This document shows positions 1-5,599 of a DNA stretch of 5,599 nucleotides, piece by piece. The first letter of the stretch is position 1; each line of letters opens with the position of its first letter. The stretch covers positions 1 through 5,599 of the forward strand of contig CAKQVW010000202.1 of the NCBI GenBank assembly GCA_934277865.1. The letters run 5' to 3'. The notes beneath the pieces were generated by a model. That model saw only the letters and a program-made list of their open reading frames with translations. It had not been told where the DNA came from and made no database searches. A program made the translations under genes and the position numbers. The stretch is from an uncultured Pseudobdellovibrionaceae bacterium. Its GTDB lineage: Bacteria > Bdellovibrionota > Bdellovibrionia > Bdellovibrionales > JAMPXM01.

Positions 1-89
1 AGCTCCGACAGCAGATGATCGAGTTCGTTCAAGGCCTTCTTGGAGTCGATACTCAAGTTTCGGCTGTCGATAATTTTATTTTGGCTCAT
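1..89 (-). CDS. Unrecognised protein, first 29 codons only (runs off the window)
   Basis: The reading frame starts with ATG at 89-87 and is still open at base 1, so only the N-terminus is visible: MSQNKIIDSRNLSIDS, then KKALNELDHLLSE. The start is well supported. It sits in an ATGA overlap with the stop of the preceding lipoprotein gene, and a perfect GGAGG lies 7 nt upstream. The visible part is hydrophilic, has no signal peptide or membrane segment, and its second half looks helical. It therefore probably acts in the cytoplasm, or at least does not begin with an export signal. It is the last visible member of the yfgM-like/bamB operon. I do not recognise the family from so short a stretch. 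Confidence 0.72.
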   Translation of the reverse strand, partial: MSQNKIIDSRNLSIDSKKALNELDHLLSE

Positions 90-526
90 CGGCCTTCCTC
101 CCACTTTTTGAACCCGCGTTCTTCGGCTTTTTTGAGATTGCTTGAGTCAATTTCGTAGATGTTGATCATGCCGGTGGGGCTGCCGCAAACTTGGATATGC
201 ATGAGTCCGTCGCTGCGTTTTTCTCGGTGATGGACAGGGATTCCCGCGAGTTCTCGCTCCATCGATTCGACCGAGCGACCGGTCCGCTTTTCACACTGCC
301 GACTTCCATCTGATTTATAAACCCGAATACGAAGCGGGCCGGACTCTTCGGTTTTCAGCGGAGGCGGGGTCGCCGCCACTGCGCCCGTGTGCCCGTTGGC
401 CCGAACTTGAGTTTGATCAAGCTCGGGAAGTCGGGGTTCGCGACATGGGCGGCTTGAGCAGGCGCTGAGGCCCGCTAAGCTGCCTAAAAAGATGCAGACT
501 GCGATGAGGATTCGATGCGTTTCCAT
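86..526 (-). CDS. Small putative outer-membrane lipoprotein of unknown family, overlapping bamB
   Basis: 146 residues. The N-terminus has a short charged start (METHR), a hydrophobic segment at about residues 6-20 and a lipobox LSAC with the acceptor Cys23. Ser24 follows, not Asp, which by the enterobacterial rule favours the outer membrane. A Pro/Ala-rich linker runs to about residue 62. A compact domain follows (about 64-142) with Cys78 and Cys114, which could form a disulphide in the periplasm, and a conserved-looking DGLMHIQVCGSPTG core. The end is charged (KKAEERGFKKWEEGR). The ATG at 526-524 has an AGAGG-type ribosome site just upstream. The gene overlaps the end of bamB by 43 nt in another frame, and its stop overlaps the next start as ATGA. 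I do not recognise the family. Its position suggests, by inference only, a role with BamB in outer-membrane assembly. Confidence 0.82.
   Translation of the reverse strand: METHRILIAVCIFLGSLAGLSACSSRPCREPRLPELDQTQVRANGHTGAVAATPPPLKTEESGPLRIRVYKSDGSRQCEKRTGRSVESMERELAGIPVHHREKRSDGLMHIQVCGSPTGMINIYEIDSSNLKKAEERGFKKWEEGR
97..101 (-). promoter_or_regulatory. Shine-Dalgarno GGAGG for the gene starting at 89
   Basis: On the minus strand GGAGG is followed by 7 nt and then ATG at 89-87. The site lies inside the coding region of the upstream lipoprotein gene. It fixes the start of the partial gene at the window edge and fits translational coupling across the 4-nt ATGA overlap. Confidence 0.7.
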
Positions 527-1728
527 GGGAACCTCTCAGCGACGCGGCGATAAGACAGTTTGAGTGAGTACAGATTTGCACTCGAAGAAATGAACCAGAG
601 TTCGTGACCTTTGTTATCCAAAGTCGGCGTCGAGAGAAGTCCCTCGCCGCTTTGATACTGGGCCACAGTCTTGAAGGATGCGAGATCAACAACTCGAACA
701 GCGCCTTCGGACTCACCGAAAATCAGAAGATTGCGGGAAATCACGGGCTGAGTCGCAATTCCGCTTCTCAAGCGAATGGCACGCAATTCTTTGCCAGTGC
801 TTTCTTCGATTTCAAGCACACGTCCGTCGACGGTCGAAAAATAAAGTCTGTCGGAATAGGCCTGGGTCCCGAGCGTCACCGGCAGATACCCACCAAAATC
901 CGCCTGCCAGAGGATCTCTCCGGAATCGGTATTCAGTGCAACGAGAGAACCGTCGTAGCTGGCGACATAGGCGCGGTTGCCGCGGACTGTGGGGGTAGAA
1001 TCCACGTCGCGGAATCGATTTCCTCGACCAACTTTTCGTTCCCATTGAAGAACGCCGTCGCGCTTTCGAAGTGAGACAAGGACGCCGTCACTAAACCCCG
1101 CCAGCACGTTTTCTCCCACCACCACTGGTTGGGTCGTGGCTCGAACAGAAAGGTTTCCCGTGACTTGCCGATTGTAGGTCCACAGCAATTTTCCCGAGAT
1201 GGCCTCGAGTCCGTAAACAACATCCGCGCCCGTCTGCGCGATCAAAACACCACGATCCACGGTGGGTTTTGCCAAAAGCTCGGCACGTAATGTTGTCGAC
1301 CACAGGACCTTGCCTGTCGCGAGTTCGACAGCCCGGACCATCCCGTCGCCACCACCGAAGAATAACGTGGCCTGATCGCCCGCTCCTGCAAGCTCGACCC
1401 CGCCCTCGATACCGTTTTCGACATGCAGACGCCAAACCACGTTGCCAGCTTTGCGTCCAAAGACGACAAGCCCATCGATGGCATTGCCTTGAATGACATA
1501 TTTGTCTGTGAGAATCGGCGACATGCGATTTTGTCGTCGATAGGTCAGGTTTTCTTTCTCTGTCGTCGCTCGTGCGAAAGTCGGTTCAAGAACCAACTCC
1601 CGCGTGCCTTGGCGCAAGGAAAGCGTCTTATTGAACGTCTTGTTGATGGACTGTTGCATTGACTGACATCCAGTCAAGACCGACGAGAGGCCGACGGCCC
1701 CAAAGAGAATGACCTTTGACAGTCTCAT
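484..1728 (-). CDS. bamB: BamB, outer-membrane protein assembly lipoprotein
   Basis: 414 residues, slightly longer than E. coli BamB (392). BamB is a lipoprotein of the BAM complex; it binds BamA and assists folding of beta-barrel proteins into the outer membrane. A signal peptide ends in the lipobox LTGC (Cys21), followed by Gln, compatible with outer-membrane sorting. From about residue 86 there are seven or eight PQQ-like propeller blades with the G-x-(V/L)-x-A/x-L-(x)4-G-x-(V/L)-x-W pattern, for example near residues 129-144, 170-184, 215-230 and 250-265. The RDVDSTP segment at 240-246 matches the RDVDTTP segment I recall from E. coli BamB. Later blades lose the tryptophan, as is common. 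The ATG at 1728-1726 overlaps the stop of the upstream yfgM-like gene (TGATG), implying coupled translation. The last 14 codons overlap the downstream lipoprotein start. Identification is confident; alternatives among PQQ-repeat proteins are unlikely given the neighbours. Confidence 0.93.
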   Translation of the reverse strand: MRLSKVILFGAVGLSSVLTGCQSMQQSINKTFNKTLSLRQGTRELVLEPTFARATTEKENLTYRRQNRMSPILTDKYVIQGNAIDGLVVFGRKAGNVVWRLHVENGIEGGVELAGAGDQATLFFGGGDGMVRAVELATGKVLWSTTLRAELLAKPTVDRGVLIAQTGADVVYGLEAISGKLLWTYNRQVTGNLSVRATTQPVVVGENVLAGFSDGVLVSLRKRDGVLQWERKVGRGNRFRDVDSTPTVRGNRAYVASYDGSLVALNTDSGEILWQADFGGYLPVTLGTQAYSDRLYFSTVDGRVLEIEESTGKELRAIRLRSGIATQPVISRNLLIFGESEGAVRVVDLASFKTVAQYQSGEGLLSTPTLDNKGHELWFISSSANLYSLKLSYRRVAERFPWKRIESSSQSASF

Positions 1729-2579
1729 CAGCTTCCCATCTCAAGTGCACGAAGCAGAGCTTTTGCCGTCTGTGCGGTCGACGAGCGTTCGGAATCGGCG
1801 CTCGCCTTGCGGTACATTTCGGTGGCCTTTGCTTTGTCGCCCGACTTTTCTAGGCACATTCCGGAGCGAAGTGCGGCCTCGCCGTGGAGGAAAGTTGCGG
1901 CTTTGGTTGAAAGGATTTCTTCCCACGCTTTGACGGCCTCTTCACACTTCCCAGCAGCGGCAAGTGTGTTGCCCGCTGCCATGCGAGTGAGTGCGCCGAC
2001 CAGAGTTGATGTCTTGGTGTCTTTGACCACGGCTTGAAGCGCGTCGCTGGCGCGATCGGCCTGATTGTAGGCGATTCGTGTCTCAGCGGCCATCATCGCC
2101 GCTTGTGCACCTGCGGCAGTGCCAGCGTGGCTTTTTGCAAACGCTTCGAGATCATCAATCAGCGAGCCGTAGTCTTTCGCGAGGTCTCCACTTGGCTTGG
2201 TGAGACCTTCTTGCTTTTGTCCGGCGAGTTCGGCGAATCGAGCTTGATCAAATTGCTCCTTTTTTTCGGAGTATTGCTTCTCGAGTGTGAAAAACGCCGT
2301 CTGTGCTTTCAATTCCCCTCTTGTACGAAGGGAATCAGCCGCCGTCCAGCCGACAAAGCCAAGGACACCAATCAGCACAACTCCTCCGACGATCGCCTTG
2401 TGCTTGGCAAGGAACTCAATTGCGCCAAGAGCGGATTCTTGAAGGAAGTCACGGTGAGCGATCGACTGAAGTTCCGCGGTTAAACCATCGGCAGGTGCCG
2501 AGTTCTTGCGGGAGTCCGAGCCGCCTGACGGAGTTTTTTGAGAGTGTGATTGCTGAGAATTCGGCGAAGTTTTTTCCAT
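1728..2579 (-). CDS. YfgM-like inner-membrane TPR protein
   Basis: 283 residues from the ATG at 2579-2577 (MEKTSPNSQQ). In E. coli, YfgM is an inner-membrane protein with periplasmic TPRs that associates with the SecYEG/PpiD translocon and is encoded just before bamB; the same order occurs here. Residues 1-60 form a hydrophilic, Ser/Gln/Lys-rich tail, probably cytoplasmic. One hydrophobic helix follows at about 62-80 (AIVGGVVLIGVLGFVGW). The rest is an Ala-rich helical region, with TPR-like pairs best seen at about 198-231 and 232-268. It is longer than E. coli YfgM (about 206 residues), mostly through the N-terminal tail and extra helices. A GTG start at 2672 would add 31 residues but lies in an inverted repeat and yields an unlikely leader. 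The chosen ATG has only a weak GAAG-like ribosome site. Family assignment rests on topology, TPRs and context. Confidence 0.8.
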   Translation of the reverse strand: MEKTSPNSQQSHSQKTPSGGSDSRKNSAPADGLTAELQSIAHRDFLQESALGAIEFLAKHKAIVGGVVLIGVLGFVGWTAADSLRTRGELKAQTAFFTLEKQYSEKKEQFDQARFAELAGQKQEGLTKPSGDLAKDYGSLIDDLEAFAKSHAGTAAGAQAAMMAAETRIAYNQADRASDALQAVVKDTKTSTLVGALTRMAAGNTLAAAGKCEEAVKAWEEILSTKAATFLHGEAALRSGMCLEKSGDKAKATEMYRKASADSERSSTAQTAKALLRALEMGS

Positions 2580-2691
2580 ATAAAAAACTTCGAACGGGAC
2601 CAGAGTTCTGTCAATGCGAAAGAAAGCGTGCTGACGGAATGGACTGGGTGTTCCGTGAGGAGATTGGAACACCCGGTCAAGTCGGTTGCGA
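2580..2691 (-). promoter_or_regulatory. Gap between the dehydrogenase and yfgM-like genes
   Basis: This 112-bp spacer carries the 13-bp inverted repeat described separately. On the minus strand it also has a consensus-like TTGACA (2614-2609) 30 nt before the yfgM-like ATG. No good -10 hexamer lies at the right distance (GAAGTT at 17 nt is poor), so a promoter here is only a possibility. If used with a 17-nt spacer, transcription would begin close to the ATG itself, which would agree with the lack of a strong ribosome site. Confidence 0.25.
2642..2678. repeat. 13-bp inverted repeat (hairpin) after the dehydrogenase gene
   Basis: The arms are 2642-2654 (GACTGGGTGTTCC) and 2666-2678 (GGAACACCCGGTC), with an 11-nt loop. 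The only imperfection is a G-U pair in a plus-strand transcript, or an A-C mismatch in a minus-strand transcript. It starts 13 nt after the stop of the dehydrogenase gene. No U-run follows it on either strand, so it does not fit a standard intrinsic terminator. It may act as a 3'-end stabiliser, an operon-internal processing site or a protein-binding palindrome. Confidence 0.7.
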
Positions 2692-3819
2692 TTAGCGGTT
2701 TTTCATCTCTTTGAGTGTCGAGAATGGACGCAGCGAAACTCCTTGGTGAGTTTGCTTGAGCTTGCCGATCGTGGCGATGCGCTCTTCTGCCATGCGATCT
2801 GCAGCCGTGTGGGTGCCGATCCCGTCGCGTTTTGCGATAGCAAAGACCTTCATCAAGTTGTCGTAGACTTGGACCGTCTTATCGAGTGCGCGATCTGGGC
2901 TATAGCCTTCGAGTTCGACGAAGACGTTCATCAGACCACCGGCGTTTGTCACGTAGTCGGGAGCATAGAGAATTCCGAGCTCACGAAGCATATCGCCATG
3001 ACGAGCTTCCGCCAGTTGGTTGTTGGCGCCGCCGCAAACGACCTTGGTTTTCAGCTTCTGTATCGATTGGTCATTGATGATCGCGCCCAATGCACAAGGT
3101 GCGAGCACGTCACATTCCGTGAAAATGATCTGATCGGGAGCGACCGTGCGACAGTTGAATCGGTCTGCAACACGCTTCACTTTGTCCATGTCGATATCAG
3201 CAACAGTGATTTCAGCGCCTTCGGCGGCCAGATACTCAACCAAATGGAAACCGACGTTGCCAAGGCCCTGAACAGCTACGCGGACACCCTTGAGCGAATC
3301 GGCGCCAAGCTTTTCTTTGGCCGACGCTTTGATCCCCATCAATACACCGTGTGCCGTGTACGGGCTCGGGTCTCCCGATCCGCCAAACGCCTTTGGGATC
3401 CCCGTCACCCACGAGGTTTCCATGAAGACGTATTCCATTTCATGCACCGTCGTGCCTACGTCTTCTGCCGTGATGTAGCGGCCGTTCAGCGAGTTCACAA
3501 AGCGGCCAAACGCGCGGAACAAACCTTCGGTCTTCTGTGTTTTAGGGTCACCAATGATCACAGCCTTGCCGCCGCCCAAGTTGAGGCCAGCTGCCGAGGC
3601 TTTGTACGTCATGCCTTTTGAGAGGCGTAGAACGTCCACCAGAGCTTCTTCTTCGTTTCGGTAGTTCCACATGCGAGTTCCACCGAGAGCTGGCCCCAGC
3701 GTGGTGTTGTGGATCGCGATGATGGCCTTTAAGCCCACATCTTTGTTGTGACAGAACACGACCTGTTCGTGCTCGCCATGTTGTCCTAGAAGTTCAAAAG
3801 TTCCATGCGATCCGCTCAT
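2692..3819 (-). CDS. Leucine/Glu-Phe-Val family amino-acid dehydrogenase (NAD-dependent)
   Basis: 375 residues, full length for the family (Bacillus leucine dehydrogenases are about 365). The enzyme class oxidatively deaminates a branched-chain or other hydrophobic amino acid to the 2-oxo acid and ammonium with NAD+, in the cytoplasm. The N-terminal substrate domain has LGPALGGTRMW (41-51), MTYK with substrate-binding Lys73, GGGK with catalytic Lys85, and AEDVGT with Asp120. These correspond to Lys68, Lys80 and Asp115 of Bacillus leucine dehydrogenase with a constant offset of 5. The Rossmann domain has GLGNVG (185-190) and ends beta-2 with VADID (Asp208), typical of NAD rather than NADP use. 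GGANNQLAE and PDYVTNAGG follow at the usual places. The ATG at 3819-3817 has GAGGA 5 nt upstream. Leucine dehydrogenase is the best guess, but valine or phenylalanine as substrate cannot be excluded. No lesions are visible. Confidence 0.93.
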   Translation of the reverse strand: MSGSHGTFELLGQHGEHEQVVFCHNKDVGLKAIIAIHNTTLGPALGGTRMWNYRNEEEALVDVLRLSKGMTYKASAAGLNLGGGKAVIIGDPKTQKTEGLFRAFGRFVNSLNGRYITAEDVGTTVHEMEYVFMETSWVTGIPKAFGGSGDPSPYTAHGVLMGIKASAKEKLGADSLKGVRVAVQGLGNVGFHLVEYLAAEGAEITVADIDMDKVKRVADRFNCRTVAPDQIIFTECDVLAPCALGAIINDQSIQKLKTKVVCGGANNQLAEARHGDMLRELGILYAPDYVTNAGGLMNVFVELEGYSPDRALDKTVQVYDNLMKVFAIAKRDGIGTHTAADRMAEERIATIGKLKQTHQGVSLRPFSTLKEMKNR

Positions 3820-3996
3820 AACCGTCCTCGACTCGAAAAAAGTTTCAGATTGTGGTCGGGAGAGTAGCGATTGCGCAGGAAGCCATCAACTGAAGATCGA
3901 GTAAAGACTCTCTTTTGCCTCAATTGACAGCGATTGCGACCAAGGTCGCTGAAAAAGAATGCACGGGGTCAAGCCTCAGCATGGGCGCGAAGTCCT
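3820..3996 (-). promoter_or_regulatory. Intergenic region and probable promoter of the amino-acid dehydrogenase gene
   Basis: This 177-bp non-coding stretch precedes the dehydrogenase gene. GAGGA (3829-3825) is its ribosome site. A weak promoter candidate on the minus strand is TGCGCA (3877-3872), 17 nt, CACAAT (3854-3849), which would start transcription about 20-25 nt before the ATG. The -35 part overlaps one copy of the 10-bp direct repeat described separately. A small palindrome, GCGACC-AA-GGTCGC, lies at 3936-3949 with no U-run after it, so no clear terminator for the preceding gene is visible. Confidence 0.35.
3866..3938. repeat. Pair of 10-bp direct repeats upstream of the dehydrogenase gene
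   Basis: AGCGATTGCG occurs at 3866-3875 and 3929-3938, exactly 63 bp apart, about six turns of B-DNA, so both copies would face the same side of the helix. The proximal copy overlaps the -35 part of the weak promoter candidate. This is compatible with an operator pair, but two short copies are thin evidence. Confidence 0.4.
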
Positions 3997-5127
3997 CTAG
4001 GGCTGGACATCCGTGGTCAGGGTTTCAAACGGAAGTGTCCCGCCCGTGCCGAGGATCGACAGCGGTCCAGTGGCGTTCCATCGAAAATACAGCGGCGCAT
4101 TGCTGATCGCTTGACCCGAATTAAGTGAGACCGTGCTGACTTCATTCCCTGGCGTACAAGATGGGTCACTAAACAGCCCTTCTCCGGCCATTGGAACATT
4201 GGAAAAGCTAACACTGATGTTCTGTGGCGAGCCTGTCGGAGAAACCTGGCTCATTTGGTTAAGTGCGACAAGGCGAACCGGTACGCACGAGCTATAGTAA
4301 GGCGACCCGATGCCCTCCAAGCGAAGACGTGTGGGAGCTGCTGGGTCGGTAGCCGCAGGCGAAGGGCCGGACATGGAGAGTCCTGCTGTATTGTACACCG
4401 GTGTGAGAGCGACCGAGTTCGTGACCGCCGAGTAGCGGAAGTACCGCTTTGTCATCGAACTATTGATATCGATGAATGTGCTCGGCGACGCATAGGTCGA
4501 GCAATTGGAGTCCGAGTACCAGTCTAGCCCAGCCGTACTATTTAGAGTTATACTCAGCGAAGTAAGCGGTGAATTCGCGACCAGCGCCCCGCCGTCCAGG
4601 ACCCCTGAGGAAATCGTGTACGGGTAACACTGCCATCGCACGATATTCGTCGCTGCCATGGCCAGAAGGGTGCTTGCAGATGTTGGAGTGACTGGCCGAA
4701 TGTGGTGCGTGAGTGATGGAAGTGGAGTTCCGCCGGGAGTCACATCCGAAATGGTGAGCTGGTAGTCGGTAGTTTGGCTGAGATCTCCGCGAACAAAGAT
4801 CACGGTTTCAAATTCGTGGTGGAGACTATAATCCCAACTGGAAGCCCCACCCACGGGCTGCGTGCAGTTTGCATCTTCAAAGAGCAAAGCCATGGCCCCA
4901 CCAACGTCCACGTTGACGGTCATTGTATTCGAGGACTCTGCCCGAGGCGCAGGTTTTCCAGAGAAGTCCGCCATACGAACTCGGATCGCCGTGCAAGTCT
5001 GCCGTGCGACGCGGTGAGGGGTTGCCGCACTGTAAGTCGCGCTTGGCTCGGTGAGACTTGTCGCCAAAATCTGCGTGGCGCTTGGCGTGTAGCCGCTCGA
5101 ATTGTAGTGCGTGACCGCAAAGTCGTA
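3997..5127 (-). pseudogene. C-terminal part of an amber-interrupted secreted Ig-like repeat protein
   Basis: The frame continues from the upstream partial gene directly after its TAG and stays open for 376 codons to a TAG at 3999-3997. The first residues, YDFAVTHYNSSGYTPSA, look like the last strands of an FN3 domain whose first part lies before the stop. Three tandem beta-sandwich-like units follow, each with a Cys pair and the motif (F/Y)-(E/S)-D-x-x-C-(T/S): EDANCT (Cys codon 4866-4864), SDSNCS (4533-4531) and SDPSCT (4188-4186). Composition is rich in Ser, Thr, Pro and Gly, typical of exported surface proteins. There is no C-terminal membrane anchor or sorting signal. Read alone, the first usable start is TTG at 5067-5065, which has no ribosome site and would cut off the FN3 end. 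I therefore take this as a continuation, not a separate gene. It could be intact if the stop is a base error or is read through. Confidence 0.7.
4020..5025 (-). repeat. Three tandem Cys-paired Ig-like protein repeats
   Basis: Approximate units are 5025-4717, 4689-4405 and 4371-4020. In each, an early Cys (codons at 4995-4993, 4659-4657, 4317-4315) is followed 43, 42 and 43 residues later by the Cys of an aromatic/hydrophobic-x-D-x-x-C-(T/S) motif. A segment with an aromatic-Arg or aromatic-x-Arg pattern follows (IFVRGD, YFRYSA, YFRWNA). The DNA itself is diverged, so the duplications are old. The regular spacing suggests one disulphide per domain in an oxidising compartment. Confidence 0.65.
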
Positions 5128-5130
5128 CTA
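5128..5130 (-). other. In-frame TAG interrupting the surface-protein gene
   Basis: On the minus strand the codons read TCC GGT TAG TAC GAC TTT. The frame before and after the stop is the same, and both sides encode parts of what looks like one FN3 domain. The family pattern just before the Y-x-F-x-V strand would accept Gln, and CAG to TAG is a single C-to-T change, but the original residue is a guess. Confidence 0.75.
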
Positions 5131-5599
5131 ACCGGATTTCGCGGTGGTGTAAGGACAGATCAACGTTTTTAAACGTCCAGCATTTCGGCCCGAGATGATG
5201 TTGGCGTTTGTGTTCCAGGTGTAGGTGGACACCGGGGTCCCGCCGGCGGCTCCTGCCGCCACACGTGTGAGTTCGCTGTATCCATATTCAGAAAGCTTGT
5301 TGCACGGAGCCGAATCATGCCACTCATCATCAAGATTCTCGTTTGCGCCGAATACGCGATAAAAGATCCCAACGCCGTCGACGCTGTTGCCGACAACACC
5401 CGGCAGGTACTCCCAGTCGACCAAGAGTTGCGTCGCTCCCGTTTGGGTCACGTTTAAAAAGGAGGAATAGCTTCCTTGAGTGAACTCTTGGAAAGGGCCC
5501 CGCATCGGCAGTGGTGAGTCGCCATAGATCAAACGGTTGGCGTTCAAGCTTAAGATCTGCGTGCCGAAAGTTCCGCCGCCGGCACATAACCCGCCAGAG
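5128..5599 (-). CDS. FN3-domain surface or secreted protein, partial at 5' end and stopped early
   Basis: The frame is open from the window edge (first full codon 5598-5596) to the TAG at 5130-5128, giving 156 visible residues. The real start lies outside the window; the TTG at 5547 has in-frame coding sequence before it and no ribosome site. From about residue 57 the sequence looks like a fibronectin type III domain: LLVDWEYLPG carries the conserved Trp62 and GIFYRVFG the next strand. A long Gly/Ala/Thr-rich insertion precedes the final strands, which fall after the stop. Cys99 and Cys148 may pair. Near the left edge SGGLCAGGG has a Cys followed by a Gly-rich stretch, as in mature lipoproteins, but Leu at -1 is atypical for a lipobox, so this is weak. 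Likely exported; ligand and role are unknown. As it stands the product would end inside the FN3 fold. Confidence 0.7.
   Translation of the reverse strand, partial: SGGLCAGGGTFGTQILSLNANRLIYGDSPLPMRGPFQEFTQGSYSSFLNVTQTGATQLLVDWEYLPGVVGNSVDGVGIFYRVFGANENLDDEWHDSAPCNKLSEYGYSELTRVAAGAAGGTPVSTYTWNTNANIISGRNAGRLKTLICPYTTAKSG

Noticed and set aside
417..716. Minus-strand 99-codon frame across the bamB/lipoprotein junction
   Set aside because: It is an out-of-phase shadow of two real overlapping genes, with low-complexity Arg/Ser-rich content and no ribosome site.
604..1074. Plus-strand open frames opposite bamB and the yfgM-like gene (also 2034-2483 and 2303-2695)
   Set aside because: They are antisense to confidently identified coding sequence and show no start signals or protein features.
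2580..2672. GTG start extending the YfgM-like protein by 31 residues
   Set aside because: The GTG lies within an arm of the inverted repeat. The added residues are unlike a YfgM N-terminus, and the ATG at 2579 gives a sensible short cytoplasmic tail before the membrane helix.
2642..2678. Intrinsic terminator for the dehydrogenase gene
   Set aside because: The stem is good, but no run of U follows on the minus strand (CATTCCG follows) or on the plus strand (AAGTCGG follows).
2686..3621. 311-codon open frame on the plus strand
   Set aside because: It is entirely antisense to the dehydrogenase gene, whose motifs are intact. It has no ribosome site or recognisable protein character and is explained by codon bias of the real gene.
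3936..3949. Short palindrome GCGACC-AA-GGTCGC as a terminator of the surface-protein gene
   Set aside because: The stem is only 5-6 bp, and in the direction of transcription the U-rich stretch lies before it, not after it.
3997..5067. Independent gene starting at TTG 5067
   Set aside because: There is no ribosome site, the frame is in phase with the upstream fragment, and protein-like sequence fills the 20 codons between the TAG and the TTG.

Overview
The window looks like a piece of chromosome from a Gram-negative bacterium. The inner-membrane and lipoprotein genes point to a double-membraned cell. The closest overall resemblance, judged from memory of gene families and not from a search, is to Bdellovibrio-like bacteria (Bdellovibrionota). 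The reasons are a Leu/Phe/Val-type dehydrogenase, a YfgM-like protein beside BamB, and a large secreted FN3/Ig-like protein with Cys-paired repeats. Base composition is moderate and coding density is high. Every supported gene lies on the minus strand, so transcription runs from high to low coordinates.

Region 5599 to 3997 holds the 3' part of a large surface or secreted beta-sandwich protein. It has one fibronectin type III-like domain followed by three tandem Ig-like repeats, each with a Cys pair 42-43 residues apart. The frame is interrupted by one in-frame TAG at 5130-5128, which falls inside the FN3-like domain. The frame stays open and protein-like on both sides. This suggests a recent nonsense mutation, a base error, or much less likely programmed readthrough.

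Region 3996 to 3820 is a 177-bp intergenic stretch with a 10-bp direct repeat and a weak promoter candidate. Region 3819 to 2692 encodes a complete leucine/Glu-Phe-Val family amino-acid dehydrogenase with its catalytic residues intact. Region 2691 to 2580 is a 112-bp gap with a 13-bp inverted repeat.

Region 2579 to 1 is a tightly packed envelope-biogenesis operon. It contains a YfgM-like membrane-anchored TPR protein, the lipoprotein BamB (outer-membrane beta-barrel assembly), a small unrecognised lipoprotein, and the first 29 codons of another unrecognised gene. The junctions overlap by 1, 43 and 4 nt, so the four genes are probably translated in a coupled way. The yfgM-bamB order is the same as in enterobacteria. 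The small lipoprotein is the natural candidate for a lineage-specific partner of this machinery. No mobile element, CRISPR array, tRNA or rRNA was seen, and no stretch over 300 bases lacks a gene.
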